57,314 bases of DNA from positions 1 through 57,314 of the forward strand of contig JAJDVS010000085.1 of NCBI GenBank assembly GCA_022825945.1, in the 5' to 3' direction. The notes beneath the pieces were generated by a model, which was not told the DNA's origin, made no database searches, and saw only the letters and a list, made by a program, of their open reading frames with translations. Shown here piece after piece: positions 1 through 8,711 of the stretch (within the stretch, counting starts at the first letter, position 1; each line of letters opens with the position of its first letter). Made by a program: the position numbers and the translations under genes. Source of the stretch: Pseudomonadales bacterium (GTDB lineage: Bacteria; Pseudomonadota; Gammaproteobacteria; Pseudomonadales; Pseudohongiellaceae).

Positions 1-738
1 GCGATCGCGAGTCTGATTCTCGGCGCCTACAGTTTCACGCTGCCGCATACGCCGCCTCCCGCCGCCGGCGAGAAAGTGTCCCTGAAAAGCATCGTCGGCA
101 TCGACGCGTTGCGGCAACTGGGCAGCCGCGCGTTCCATATCTTCATCGCCTGCTCGATTCTGATCTGCATTCCCCTGGCCGCGTATTACAATTTCGCGCC
201 GATCTTCGTCGCCAACGCGGTATACGATCAGAACGCGGGCAACGCGGTCGTCGGCCTGCTGCCCAACCCGTCGTCGCTGATGACGCTCGGCCAGATGTCC
301 GAGGCGGCGTTCATGTTGCTGATGCCGCTGCTGTTCGTACGCTTCGGCGTGAAATGGATGCTGGCCATCGGTATGGCGGCGTGGATCCTGCGCTACCTGC
401 TGTTCGCGCTCGGCGCGCCGGACGCCGTCTTCTGGATGGTGGTCACCGGCATATTGCTGCACGGCATCTGTTACGACTTCTTTTTCGTTACCGGGCAGAT
501 CTACGTCGACAAGAAATCGACGCCGGCCGTGCGCGGCCAGGCCCAGGGATTTCTCGTCCTGGTGACCTACGGGATCGGGATGTTCATCGGCGCGCAGATA
601 GCCGGAGCGCTGTTCAACGCGTTCCTGGGAGACGAAACGGTATTGACGCTGGCGCGCTGGCAGGATTTCTGGCTGCTGCCGGCCGGCTTCGCCCTGATCG
701 TGTTCCTGCTTTTCGTGTTCACCTTCCGGGAAGAGTGA
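1..738 (+). CDS. MFS transporter, nucleoside:H+ symporter-like (3' part only)
   Basis: The reading frame is open from the first base, so the start lies upstream and 245 residues are visible. These hold a hydrophilic loop with the phrase YSFTLPHTPPP followed by about six hydrophobic segments, which fits the C-terminal half of a 12-helix major facilitator. The loop phrase and the later segment GICYDFFFVTGQIYVD resemble the nucleoside:H+ symporter (NupG/XapB) branch. It would sit in the inner membrane and import a nucleoside or similar small solute with protons. The gene ends 28 bp before the convergent receptor gene. The substrate cannot be read from the sequence, and a general MFS assignment is safer than a specific one. 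Confidence 0.8.
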   Translation, partial: AIASLILGAYSFTLPHTPPPAAGEKVSLKSIVGIDALRQLGSRAFHIFIACSILICIPLAAYYNFAPIFVANAVYDQNAGNAVVGLLPNPSSLMTLGQMSEAAFMLLMPLLFVRFGVKWMLAIGMAAWILRYLLFALGAPDAVFWMVVTGILLHGICYDFFFVTGQIYVDKKSTPAVRGQAQGFLVLVTYGIGMFIGAQIAGALFNAFLGDETVLTLARWQDFWLLPAGFALIVFLLFVFTFREE

Positions 739-766
739 GCTGTCGGGTTCGGATTCCGGCGCGCCA

Positions 767-2887
767 TCAGAACCGGCTGCTGATGGTCAGCCGTGCATTC
801 AGCGGCGCTCCCACGCTGGCCTGATGCGTGCTGTGTGAGTTCGGAAAGTACAGTTCATCGCTCAGGTTCTCCACATTGAGTTGCACGCGGAGGCTGTTGG
901 ATACGTCGTAAAAAACCGCCGCATCGAACCGGGTATGGCTCGGCAGGGTAGCGCTGTTGCCATTGTTGACGAAGCTCTCGTCCTGATAGCTCAGACCGAG
1001 TCCGAGACCCAATCTGTCGTTGATCTGGAAACTGTTCCAGAGCGACAGCATGTTTTCCGGCAACTCGCGTGGACGCAGACCTGTGGGGCCGGAACGATTG
1101 ACCTGCTCCCCGTCAAGATGACTGTATCCGGATGAAATGAACCATCGATCCGTCAGCAGACCGCTGAGCTGCAGTTCGAAACCGTCAATGGTCGAATCAA
1201 TGATATCCAGCGTGGAAGGGTCGTCATCAGCAACCTGGGGCGAGCTTTGTTCGATCTCGAATACGGCGGCGGTCAGGCTCAGACCCGGGCTCAGGTCCCA
1301 CTTTACGCCCGCTTCGAGATTGGTGAAGGTGTTTGGGTCCAGTCGGTTGTTGTTTCCATTGATGTTTGCGAACTGCTCACCGCTTCGCGGCAGGAAGGAT
1401 CCACTGTAGCTGCCGTACAACGAGATTTGCTCCCGCGGTTTGAAGACGAGTCCGAGGCGCGGTGAAATTTCTTCATCCTTGCGGCTTCGCAGGTCATTCG
1501 CCGGCACATTGAAGACCGCGATATCAAAGCTGTCGAGGCGCGCGCCAATGACAAGGTCGAGATTGTCCGAAATCCTGATCTCGTCCTGAATATAGGCGGA
1601 TAGCACTTCAATGCCCACCTGCGTGTCGTCATTGAGGTCTGCCGAAAAACTGTTGACTGTCGATTCTCCGGCAACGTTGATCCCTGCGCCTCCCCGCAGA
1701 CTGAGAGGACGATTGATCGGGAAGATTTCATTATCGTCCGACGTGGTGTCCCAAAAGGCATTGAACCGATCCTGATCCGATGTCGTATCAATGTATTCGC
1801 CACCGACCACGAGCGTGTGATCCAAACCGCCCGTACTGAACTCACCGATCAGGTTTCCTGACAGGATCCCGTTCTCCCGCCGGGTCGTGTCGACATAACC
1901 ATCCAGAGTGACCTCGTTCGGTGTGAGGGATTGTTTGTAGCTCGATGCATAGAAGTTCTGGTACAGCTTGTCGTAATCCCCGAGAAACGCGCTGAAGTTT
2001 CCTTTCAGGTTTTCCGAGAATTCATGTTGCAGGGTCGCGCGGAACAAATGAGCCCGCAGCCCGGTCAGGTTCAGATCAGGGTCGCCAAAGACGATATCCC
2101 TGAAGTCTTCCACCGGCCGTCCATCCGAGCCCGTGGGGATGCCGCGGTCGATGAACCGCTCGTGATCGATGTACTCCCAGGACAGGTCGAGCGTGGTGGC
2201 GGCGCCAATTTCGAATCGGGCGGTTGGATTGATTCCGAATCGGTCGCCGTCGTAGAAATCCCTGTGGTTACTGAGGTTTTCATAAAACGCGTTGATTCGG
2301 AACGCCGAGTTCGCATTCATCGAGTAGTTGCCGTCGAACTCGACGTCATATTCGCCGAATGAATCGGCGCTCGCCTTGTAGCCGGTGAAGTTGTCGCCGA
2401 TCACGCCTTTCTTGGTGACGCGATTCAGAATCCCGCCGGTGCCGCCACGCCCGAAAAATAGTGAATTGGGACCTCGCAGAATCTCCACTTGTTCGAGATT
2501 GTAAAGAGGGCGGTAGTATTGCACATCGTCGCGGACCCCATCGATAAAGAAATCAGCCGTTGAGCGGACACCCCGAAACACTACTGCGTCGCGGTGGCCT
2601 TCGCCCTGTGAGGTGTTTACGCCGGGAGTGTAGTTGACAATGTCGCCAAGACTGGTGAAGCCCTGCATCCTGATCTGATCGGCAGTGACGATGGACAGGC
2701 TCTGGGGAACATCAATGATAGGGGTGGGGGTTCGTAAAGCATTGACCTGATCGGTATAGAGATACCTTCCCAGGACCACGATCTCTTCGAGCTCCCCAGC
2801 CTGCTGTTGCGCCTGGGCGGCTGCCGGTATGGCCCACAGGATGGGCAATACCCGGACCAGGCGAGCCCATGTTCCGCTACTTCTCAT
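767..2887 (-). CDS. TonB-dependent siderophore receptor
   Basis: A 706-residue outer membrane receptor that would import a ferric siderophore using TonB energy. I start at the ATG at 2887, which has a GGGGA ribosome site and opens directly into a signal peptide (about 26 residues, ending AAAQA). The open frame runs 36 codons further upstream but without these signals. A possible TonB box (EEIVVLGR) lies near residue 35. The plug follows, with VPQSLSIVTADQI, the FRGVRSTADFFIDGVRDD region and the LEQVEILRGPNSLFFGRG motif typical of catecholate or ferrichrome-type receptors. The barrel ends in a terminal Phe (ISSRF), as expected for an outer membrane beta-barrel. A Fur-box-like site lies about 40 bp upstream. 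Base composition looks lower in GC than the flanking genes, which may indicate acquisition. The ligand is unknown. Confidence 0.93.
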   Translation of the reverse strand: MRSSGTWARLVRVLPILWAIPAAAQAQQQAGELEEIVVLGRYLYTDQVNALRTPTPIIDVPQSLSIVTADQIRMQGFTSLGDIVNYTPGVNTSQGEGHRDAVVFRGVRSTADFFIDGVRDDVQYYRPLYNLEQVEILRGPNSLFFGRGGTGGILNRVTKKGVIGDNFTGYKASADSFGEYDVEFDGNYSMNANSAFRINAFYENLSNHRDFYDGDRFGINPTARFEIGAATTLDLSWEYIDHERFIDRGIPTGSDGRPVEDFRDIVFGDPDLNLTGLRAHLFRATLQHEFSENLKGNFSAFLGDYDKLYQNFYASSYKQSLTPNEVTLDGYVDTTRRENGILSGNLIGEFSTGGLDHTLVVGGEYIDTTSDQDRFNAFWDTTSDDNEIFPINRPLSLRGGAGINVAGESTVNSFSADLNDDTQVGIEVLSAYIQDEIRISDNLDLVIGARLDSFDIAVFNVPANDLRSRKDEEISPRLGLVFKPREQISLYGSYSGSFLPRSGEQFANINGNNNRLDPNTFTNLEAGVKWDLSPGLSLTAAVFEIEQSSPQVADDDPSTLDIIDSTIDGFELQLSGLLTDRWFISSGYSHLDGEQVNRSGPTGLRPRELPENMLSLWNSFQINDRLGLGLGLSYQDESFVNNGNSATLPSHTRFDAAVFYDVSNSLRVQLNVENLSDELYFPNSHSTHQASVGAPLNARLTISSRF

Positions 2888-2926
2888 GTTACTGTTCCCC
2901 GTAGTAGATGCAAAAAGAATGCAAAT

Positions 2927-2945
2927 AATAATGATTCGCATTATC
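2927..2945. promoter_or_regulatory. Putative Fur box in a divergent promoter
   Basis: AATAATGATTCGCATTATC matches the classical 19-bp Fur consensus (GATAATGATAATCATTATC) at 15 of 19 positions, with both arms nearly intact. It lies in the 101-bp gap between the siderophore receptor (-) and the amidohydrolase (+), so iron-dependent repression of the receptor is likely. Control of the amidohydrolase from the same site is possible. No binding data are available here. Confidence 0.72.
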
Positions 2946-2988
2946 GAAGTCAATTGCATTTCCAGTTGCAAGCCAAGAGGACGTTCCC

Positions 2989-4371
2989 ATGCCATTCAAA
3001 TCATCTGCAATACACCGCAAGCTTTTGAAAATATTGGTAATATTCTTTTACCTTCCCGGCCCCTTGCTGGCCCAGGAGGCGGTGCTCATCAGCAATGCGC
3101 GGCTGGTGATCGGCGACGGGTCGGTTATTGAGAACGGGTCCCTGTTGGTCCGGGGCGGTGAAATCGCGGCGGTATCCAGCGGGGCGATTCCTGTGCGCGA
3201 TGTTGCCAGAGTGATCGACGGCAGGGGCAAGACGGTGATTCCCGCGCTGATCGACGGTCATACCCATCCGGGGTTTCAGAGCCGCCATGATTGGGGAGGC
3301 CACAACTATTCGCCGGAAAACCTGCGCGAGAATCTCGAACAGTATGCCTGGTACGGTTTTGCCGCAGCCTTTTCGGCGGGTACGGATGCCGAGCAAATGG
3401 CCCTGGAATTCCAGCAAAACCAGCGCGAGCGTTACCCGAATGCTGCGCGGCTGCTGTTTTCAGCCGGCATGGGGCCGCAGGGGCAGGGCCCCAACGACGC
3501 CTTTCCGCTGGAAGTGGCGGCAGTGGCCGAGCGCACCGGCCAGACGATTCTCCATGGTCTCTACAGCCCCGAGCAGGCCGTGCTCGAAGCCAGGGGAGTG
3601 GCGGCCAGCGGCATTGATTTCATCAAGATCTGGGTTGATGATCGTGGCGGCAGCCAGCGGAAACTTGCCCCGGACGTGTATCGACCGCTGATTGCCGTCA
3701 GCGAAAGCCTGGGATTGAAGGTATTTGTCCACCAGCAATTCGCCGGGGACATGCCCGACCTGCTCTCGGCGGGCGCCCATGGCTTTCTCCATGGCCGACT
3801 GGGGGACGCTTTTACCGCGGAGATTGCCGAGCAGACCGCAGCCTCCGGCGCCTTTGTGGTGCCCAATCTGGGCCTTGGCGAATTGCGCCGGGAAGTCATT
3901 GGCGAGGACCCCTTCCTGCGGGCGGTGCTGCCGGACGCCGGCGCGGATGGCTTGACCGGTTCCGGCCGGCTGCCGGCAGGCGAAATCGTCCGGGATGAAG
4001 AGCGGGAAAGCAGCTTGCGCGACAGTCTCATGCGCCTGCTGGATGCGGGCGCCGACATTGTGCTCGGCACCGACGCCGGCGCCTTGCCGGGCCACCCCTT
4101 CGGCTATACCGGGCATCGCGAACTTGAGATTCTGGTCCGCCTCGGCATGAGCCCGATGCAGGCCCTGGCGGCCGGAACGAGCGTGGCGGCGCGGCATCTG
4201 GAGATTGACGATCTCGGCCTGCTGGCGCCGGGGTACAGCGCAAGCCTGGTGATACTGTCGGCAAACCCCCTGGACGACATCCGCAATACCCGCACCATCG
4301 AGCGGGTCTTCCTCGAAGGCCGGGAAATCCACCGCGACACCATTGCCGCGCGTTTGTCCGAAGCCCGGTAG
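2989..4371 (+). CDS. Exported metal-dependent amidohydrolase
   Basis: A 460-residue amidohydrolase-superfamily protein of the imidazolonepropionase/prolidase-like group. An N-terminal hydrophobic segment with likely cleavage after residue 28 (LLA|Q) suggests export to the periplasm. The N-terminal small domain (LISNARLVIGDG) leads into the metal motif DGHTHP (His91, His93). Later come FIKIWVDD (candidate bridging Lys), VHQQF, GFLHGR and GTDAG (Asp362), the usual metal ligands of the TIM barrel, then a C-terminal return of the beta-sandwich (ILSANPLDDIRN). The start is supported by an AGAGGA ribosome site. The gene is transcribed away from the siderophore receptor with a Fur-box-like site between them, so an iron-linked role is possible. 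The substrate (cyclic amide, peptide or lactone) is unknown. Confidence 0.85.
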   Translation: MPFKSSAIHRKLLKILVIFFYLPGPLLAQEAVLISNARLVIGDGSVIENGSLLVRGGEIAAVSSGAIPVRDVARVIDGRGKTVIPALIDGHTHPGFQSRHDWGGHNYSPENLRENLEQYAWYGFAAAFSAGTDAEQMALEFQQNQRERYPNAARLLFSAGMGPQGQGPNDAFPLEVAAVAERTGQTILHGLYSPEQAVLEARGVAASGIDFIKIWVDDRGGSQRKLAPDVYRPLIAVSESLGLKVFVHQQFAGDMPDLLSAGAHGFLHGRLGDAFTAEIAEQTAASGAFVVPNLGLGELRREVIGEDPFLRAVLPDAGADGLTGSGRLPAGEIVRDEERESSLRDSLMRLLDAGADIVLGTDAGALPGHPFGYTGHRELEILVRLGMSPMQALAAGTSVAARHLEIDDLGLLAPGYSASLVILSANPLDDIRNTRTIERVFLEGREIHRDTIAARLSEAR

Positions 4372-4395
4372 GCGCCGTCGTTCCGCCCACGTCCC

Positions 4396-4481
4396 GTCAT
4401 TCTGCGCGGAGCGAAGCGGAGTCGCAGAATCTCAGGCAGTGCCCTCTCACAATGAGATTCCGCGACTGTGCGCGGAATGAC
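4396..4481. repeat. REPIN-like paired palindromic repeat
   Basis: Two inverted arms, opening GTCATTCTGCGCG and closing CGCGGAATGAC, enclose a short spacer. The left arm carries a 10-bp AGCGAAGCGG-type insertion that the right arm lacks. The same two-arm plan recurs at 46142-46225 and inside both MITE copies (15511-15594 and 56967-57050). It fills most of the gap between two convergent genes. Confidence 0.8.
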
Positions 4482-4521
4482 AGAAAATTGGGCGCGCAGA
4501 TTGACGGATACTTTATCGTTC

Positions 4522-5769
4522 TCAGAATTCACAGCCGGTGCGGGGGACGGGCAGTCTCAAGGTCGCTTCGAGGTCGTCGAGCAATTGCCCGGGTGCTTCA
4601 AGCCGTCCCGCGGCGGCGACGGCGCGGGCTTCGGCGCAGCCCAGCCACAGCCGGGTAAAACCGCCAACGCCGGCATGGAGGCTGGGCAAGCCCTTGCGCC
4701 TGCCGGGTTCCGCGCTGCTCGCCTTGCCGAGCTCCACGACGTAGTCTCCGCTCGTTCCTTTCCAGTTGCCCGATGCGGGCAGAAACCCCGCAATCGGATC
4801 GTCGAGATGCAGATTGAAGGTCAGGGCCGGTCCGGCATGGGGCAGGGAAGTGCGGGCCAGGCAACCTTGCAGGTCGTTGATGCGCGCCTGCCACCAGGCT
4901 TCGGCTTCGGCGCCCTTGCGCCATTCGCCGCCCTTGCTCGTATTGGCCTGGCGAAAGGGCCGGGTGATGAAATCCTGCAGATGCACGCCGGCGGGCTCGA
5001 TCATTTTCACCACATGGGCCTGGTCTCCCAGGCTCCGCAGCAGCGCCAGCAATTCCAGCAACTGTCCGGGTTCCCGCCAGGCCATGGCGGTGATGATCAG
5101 AGGGCCGTTCTCGTCCTTCAACTCGCCCCAGAGAAAGTGGGTCAGTTCCCCTCCTTCATTGCGGTAACCGAGGCCGAGGGGATGCTCGGTCCAGCCCATT
5201 TCCGCCTCGATATGGGCCGCATTGAGGATGCGAACCCCGCCATGGCAAAGGGCGCGCTCGCGCATGGCCCGGTGTACGTCCGCGCTGTCGCTGGCGGTGA
5301 TGCGAAGCGGCGATGCGGCGGAGACCGGAACCGACAGCGTTGCCGGGTCAAGACCCCAGCGCAACTCACAGGGCCCATTGCCGAAGCCGAGACGGGTGTA
5401 AAAACCCTGCTCGAACATTCCCAGAACGGACACCATCATGCCCGCCTCGGCGTCGCGCCGCAACAGGGCCGCGGTGGTGCGCGACGCCAGCCCGGCCCGG
5501 CGCCCGCTGGGGCTTGTGGTTACCGCGGCGACAATGCCCAGGGGAATATCCTCCCGCAGGTGGCGGATCGTCGCCGGGCTGGAAATGGTCACGCATTCGG
5601 CTTCGCCGTCCAGCTCCGCCACCAGTGCGGGGGAATGGTCGAGCATGACGCGCAACGAGGCGGCGTCGCCCTCATCGCCACGGTCTATCCAGCGGGTCTC
5701 CTCCCAGATGCGGCGCACCGCCTTCTCGTCCCGCTCGCTGTCGTATGGCCGAATTTTCGTGTTCGTCAT
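4522..5769 (-). CDS. Eis-like GNAT N-acetyltransferase
   Basis: A 415-residue protein whose N-terminal half has GNAT features: an acetyl-CoA loop region VTTSPSGRRAGLASRTTAAL, followed by VLGMFEQGFYTRLGFGNG, which matches the 'bad seed to tyrosine-glycine' pattern of the Eis family. The length fits Eis-type enzymes, which add a second GNAT fold and a sterol-carrier-like C-terminal domain to the usual ~150-residue module. It should acetylate an amine using acetyl-CoA in the cytosol; the acceptor is unknown. The ATG at 5769 overlaps the HipA stop codon (ATGA), so the two are translationally coupled and the enzyme is the third gene of the hipB-hipA operon. An open frame continues upstream of this ATG, but it is antisense to nothing useful and only shadows hipA. 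Confidence 0.8.
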   Translation of the reverse strand: MTNTKIRPYDSERDEKAVRRIWEETRWIDRGDEGDAASLRVMLDHSPALVAELDGEAECVTISSPATIRHLREDIPLGIVAAVTTSPSGRRAGLASRTTAALLRRDAEAGMMVSVLGMFEQGFYTRLGFGNGPCELRWGLDPATLSVPVSAASPLRITASDSADVHRAMRERALCHGGVRILNAAHIEAEMGWTEHPLGLGYRNEGGELTHFLWGELKDENGPLIITAMAWREPGQLLELLALLRSLGDQAHVVKMIEPAGVHLQDFITRPFRQANTSKGGEWRKGAEAEAWWQARINDLQGCLARTSLPHAGPALTFNLHLDDPIAGFLPASGNWKGTSGDYVVELGKASSAEPGRRKGLPSLHAGVGGFTRLWLGCAEARAVAAAGRLEAPGQLLDDLEATLRLPVPRTGCEF

Positions 5770-7007
5770 TGGCTCATTCTCTGGCCCGCCAGTTCCATTT
5801 CCCGCCCGGAAACACCCGCTTCGGCAGCCGTATCCGGCCAGGACGCGATTGCCGCTCCCACCCGCTCGGCGCAACGCGCCACCGTAGCCTTGCTCAGGCC
5901 GAACACTTTCCCCAGCCGCGTGACCTCGGACGCGGTCGGCGGGCTCACCCGATAACCGAATCCGGCCGCATGATACTCGCCCAGGGCAAGCGAAGGAACC
6001 AGATCGTAAGCGGGTGACAGGCGATAACCCTCGCCCCGGTTGATCAAGCTGAAGTTGCGCTCGTGGTCGTCGGTGTTGTTGATGCCGCGGTTGAACAGCA
6101 TCAGCTTGAGCAACTGTTCGAAATCCGCTTCCGGATCGACCGAGTAGCGCGACAACAGGTGATGGATGTCGTCGTATCGAAAAGACTGCCCCGGGTCCTG
6201 TTGCGTATTCGGGTCCTTCAGCAGACCGTTTACCGTAATCAGATGATTGCGGCCGCCGTCGGCTGCGATGTCGAACCGGTCCAGCAGCAGGACCTCCCGT
6301 CCATTGATTCCGCTCTCGACCCTGCCGCTTGCCGCATCGATGCCTGCCGCCGCCGCCATCCTGAGGCAAGCCAGTTCGATCCGGGCGTGATTGAACCGGT
6401 CGGCGTCGCGATTGAATTTCGCCAGATAGCAGCCCTTGTCGTCGTAAAACAATGCCTTGGGTCTGGCGCCGCCGACGCCGCCGCTGCCTCCGTTACCGAG
6501 GTAGGCCAGCTCGAACCGGTCCACGTTCTCCGGCACGAAGCTGTCGTCGTCAATCCGCCGGGCGAGTTCTTCGGCTCTGGCGAGGTCGCCGAGAGGATAC
6601 CCGCGGGCGAAATCCGGCGCCTGGCCTTGCGGAACCAGTTGCAGGCAACCGATTCTGCTGGCGCCCATCAGCCCCAGTATTTCAATCGCGCTGTTCGCGT
6701 TCAGCCGTTTTCTGTTCTTCGCCAGCGCGAACCGGGCCAGCACTTTGCGCCCCCAGGCGTCGGGCAGGTAGTCGTCGATCAGGGCCGGCGCTCCGCGCAG
6801 ACAGTCGAGAGTGAATTCCGCGCGTCCGAGCGGCAGTTGCGCCGGGTCCAGCGAATAGGACGCGGGTTGCGCGTGCCAGGAAGGATCGTAACGGAATGCG
6901 AAACGCGTCAGCCGGCCATCGGTCTCTTCCAGTACGCATTCGGCGGCCTTGCAGACGCCCGCTACGGACGATTTCATGTAAACGTCGTATCGGGCCAACT
7001 CAGTCAT
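5766..7007 (-). CDS. hipA: HipA-family serine/threonine kinase toxin
   Basis: A 413-residue HipA family protein, the kinase part of a HipBA type II toxin-antitoxin pair. In Escherichia coli, HipA phosphorylates glutamyl-tRNA synthetase and induces persistence; the target here is not known. The N-terminal HipA_N region is followed by the GGARPK phosphate-loop-like motif, the catalytic segment N311-T-D-D-H315 and the metal-binding region around Asp335 (SPAYDLVP). These key residues appear intact, so the kinase is probably active. The start overlaps the upstream antitoxin gene by 8 bp, and the stop overlaps the acetyltransferase start (ATGA). The length is slightly below E. coli HipA (440). Confidence 0.92.
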   Translation of the reverse strand: MTELARYDVYMKSSVAGVCKAAECVLEETDGRLTRFAFRYDPSWHAQPASYSLDPAQLPLGRAEFTLDCLRGAPALIDDYLPDAWGRKVLARFALAKNRKRLNANSAIEILGLMGASRIGCLQLVPQGQAPDFARGYPLGDLARAEELARRIDDDSFVPENVDRFELAYLGNGGSGGVGGARPKALFYDDKGCYLAKFNRDADRFNHARIELACLRMAAAAGIDAASGRVESGINGREVLLLDRFDIAADGGRNHLITVNGLLKDPNTQQDPGQSFRYDDIHHLLSRYSVDPEADFEQLLKLMLFNRGINNTDDHERNFSLINRGEGYRLSPAYDLVPSLALGEYHAAGFGYRVSPPTASEVTRLGKVFGLSKATVARCAERVGAAIASWPDTAAEAGVSGREMELAGQRMSQ

Positions 7008-7236
7008 CGAACAAACTCCGCGGCAACCGCAGCAGTTGCTCGAATTCCCGCTCCAGACCCAGCAATTTCCCGGCCTGGTAATATTTCTCCATGGAAACCG
7101 AGAGATCTCCCTGTTCCATTTTTTGAAGTGTGGCGCGACTCACACCGATACGAATTGCAAAGCGCGCCAGATTGTCCCCGGGGAAGCGGCGCTTGCGGGA
7201 GTCCCTCAGATTTCGGCCAAGCTGCGGGAGTTTCAT
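7000..7236 (-). CDS. hipB: HipB-like HTH antitoxin
   Basis: A 78-residue protein with an Xre/Cro-type helix-turn-helix (LARFAIRIGVSRATLQKMEQGD, about residues 23-44) and little else, the size and layout of HipB. It should bind its own promoter and neutralise the neighbouring HipA kinase. It is the first gene of a three-gene operon and overlaps hipA by 8 bp. A TTTAC-N10-GTAAA inverted repeat sits just upstream of the ATG and is a plausible autoregulatory operator. Confidence 0.85.
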   Translation of the reverse strand: MKLPQLGRNLRDSRKRRFPGDNLARFAIRIGVSRATLQKMEQGDLSVSMEKYYQAGKLLGLEREFEQLLRLPRSLFDD

Positions 7237-7245
7237 GTTCGTGTA

Positions 7246-7265
7246 TTTACTAAAATATTGGTAAA
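7246..7265. promoter_or_regulatory. Candidate HipB operator (inverted repeat)
   Basis: TTTAC and GTAAA arms are separated by 10 bp in an AT-rich stretch, 9 bp upstream of the hipB start codon. Position and symmetry fit an autorepressor site, but the arms are only 5 bp and could occur by chance. Confidence 0.4.
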
Positions 7266-7357
7266 AATATCGAAAAAATCCTAAATAGACAATTATTCTG
7301 GTACTACTGAATCCGAGCGACGCGATTCAGGGTTGGCTTCGAATATTGGTTCCAGGC

Positions 7358-8668
7358 TCAACCGGGCCGGAATGTTATTCCGCAAATCCACGCGCCGCCG
7401 AGTACGAGGGCGACTATGCCGGTATTCGCCAGTGACAGGGGGTTGCCGTCGATGCCGAACAATGCGGTGAAGCTGATGCCAAGCCCCACCAGGGCGGCGC
7501 CGGGCAATTGGCGCCAAAGCTTTGGAACGGGTGCGGCGGCGGGGCGCGACATTCGCTCCAGCGGAGACAGGCTCATGGCTACCGGCAACAGCAAGGCGGC
7601 GCAGAGCAGCAGCCAGGGAATCCGCGCCCACCACCAGGGGGCGCTGCCCGGCGCCATGCCGAGCCCGACGCCATCGGCGAGCCAGGAAGCGCCAAGCAGC
7701 AGTAACAGCACGCTCATATGCCACAGATACAAGGTCATGATCATGCTGTTGATGAGTACCGTGGCGGTCCAGATGCGGAGGTTCTCAAGCAGCCGCCGCA
7801 TGGGTTTTTCCATGGCCAGCAGCACGCCGAACTGGACCGTGCCCAGCAGGGCCAGGGTGATCTTGGGCGGCAGGGAATTGCTCGGCCCGTCCCCCGGCGA
7901 GCCGGCCATGGCGACCGGATAGGGGCCCAGCAGCACTACCGCCAGCAGCGTGAGCAGGGCGACTCCGGCGATCGCCAGCAGCGTGCCCGGGTTGCCCAGG
8001 CGACCGTCTCGCCAGGCAAAGCCCAAATGATGCATGGCCAGCCAGATCCAGAAATAATTGCTCCAGCCGGGGGTTTCCCAGTCCAGGCCAAAGAAGGCGA
8101 AATCCGCCAGCGCCGCCAGGGCCAGCAGGGCGAACAGCGACCAGTATCCCCAGCGCAGCCAGACTCCATGGCTCAGGGGCGCCAGCACGACGATCATCGT
8201 GTAGATGGCGAGAAACCAGGTGGGCAGCAGCGCGGTGCGGGTGATGAACTGGGTGCTTGCGCCTGCAACGCCGCCAGCATGCAGCGCCACGGCAATCAGC
8301 GCCCAGACCAGCACGAGCAGCAGCATGGGCCGCAGCAGCCGGTGCAGGCGGGTGGCGAGCCACTCCCCGTAGCCCACGCCCCTGTGCCGCGCCGACTCCA
8401 GCGACACCGAATTGGCGTAACCGCCCACCAGGAAGAAAATCGGCATGACCTGAAAGACCCAGGTCAGCCACTCTGCCCAGGGAACCACTTCCAGCGCCAG
8501 CATCGGGGTGATGTCGCCGGTCTCGGGGTCGATCATCGCGCCGGTGATCAGCCAATGGCCGGAAATGACGAACAGAATCGAAAATCCCCGCAGGAAATCC
8601 ACATAGCGATTCCTGCCGACGGGCGTGGCCGCGGCCAGTTCCCGCGCCTTGGTCCAGACCTTCGCCAT
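7358..8668 (-). CDS. Acyltransferase family 3 membrane protein
   Basis: A 436-residue integral membrane protein with about ten or more hydrophobic helices. The N-terminal motif RYVDFLRGFSILFVISGHWL is the signature of acyltransferase family 3 (OafA/NodX/OpgC-like), including the conserved arginine and histidine near the first helix. Such enzymes transfer acyl groups from the cytosol to periplasmic or surface glycans, lipids or peptides. It lies 43 bp downstream of the PQQ dehydrogenase on the same strand and may be co-transcribed with it, although no functional link is evident. The acceptor is unknown. Confidence 0.8.
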   Translation of the reverse strand: MAKVWTKARELAAATPVGRNRYVDFLRGFSILFVISGHWLITGAMIDPETGDITPMLALEVVPWAEWLTWVFQVMPIFFLVGGYANSVSLESARHRGVGYGEWLATRLHRLLRPMLLLVLVWALIAVALHAGGVAGASTQFITRTALLPTWFLAIYTMIVVLAPLSHGVWLRWGYWSLFALLALAALADFAFFGLDWETPGWSNYFWIWLAMHHLGFAWRDGRLGNPGTLLAIAGVALLTLLAVVLLGPYPVAMAGSPGDGPSNSLPPKITLALLGTVQFGVLLAMEKPMRRLLENLRIWTATVLINSMIMTLYLWHMSVLLLLLGASWLADGVGLGMAPGSAPWWWARIPWLLLCAALLLPVAMSLSPLERMSRPAAAPVPKLWRQLPGAALVGLGISFTALFGIDGNPLSLANTGIVALVLGGAWICGITFRPG

Positions 8669-8711
8669 CTGCGATCAGTGCCTTGCCGACTCGTTCCCGG
8701 CCGTGCCCTGC

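Noticed and set aside
4468..5955. A 495-codon + strand frame over the acetyltransferase
   Set aside because: The - strand reading has GNAT motifs and couples to hipA; the + frame is low-complexity and crosses the repeat.
6063..7253. A 396-codon + strand frame over hipA and hipB
   Set aside because: It is antisense to two genes with recognisable motifs and has no domain of its own.
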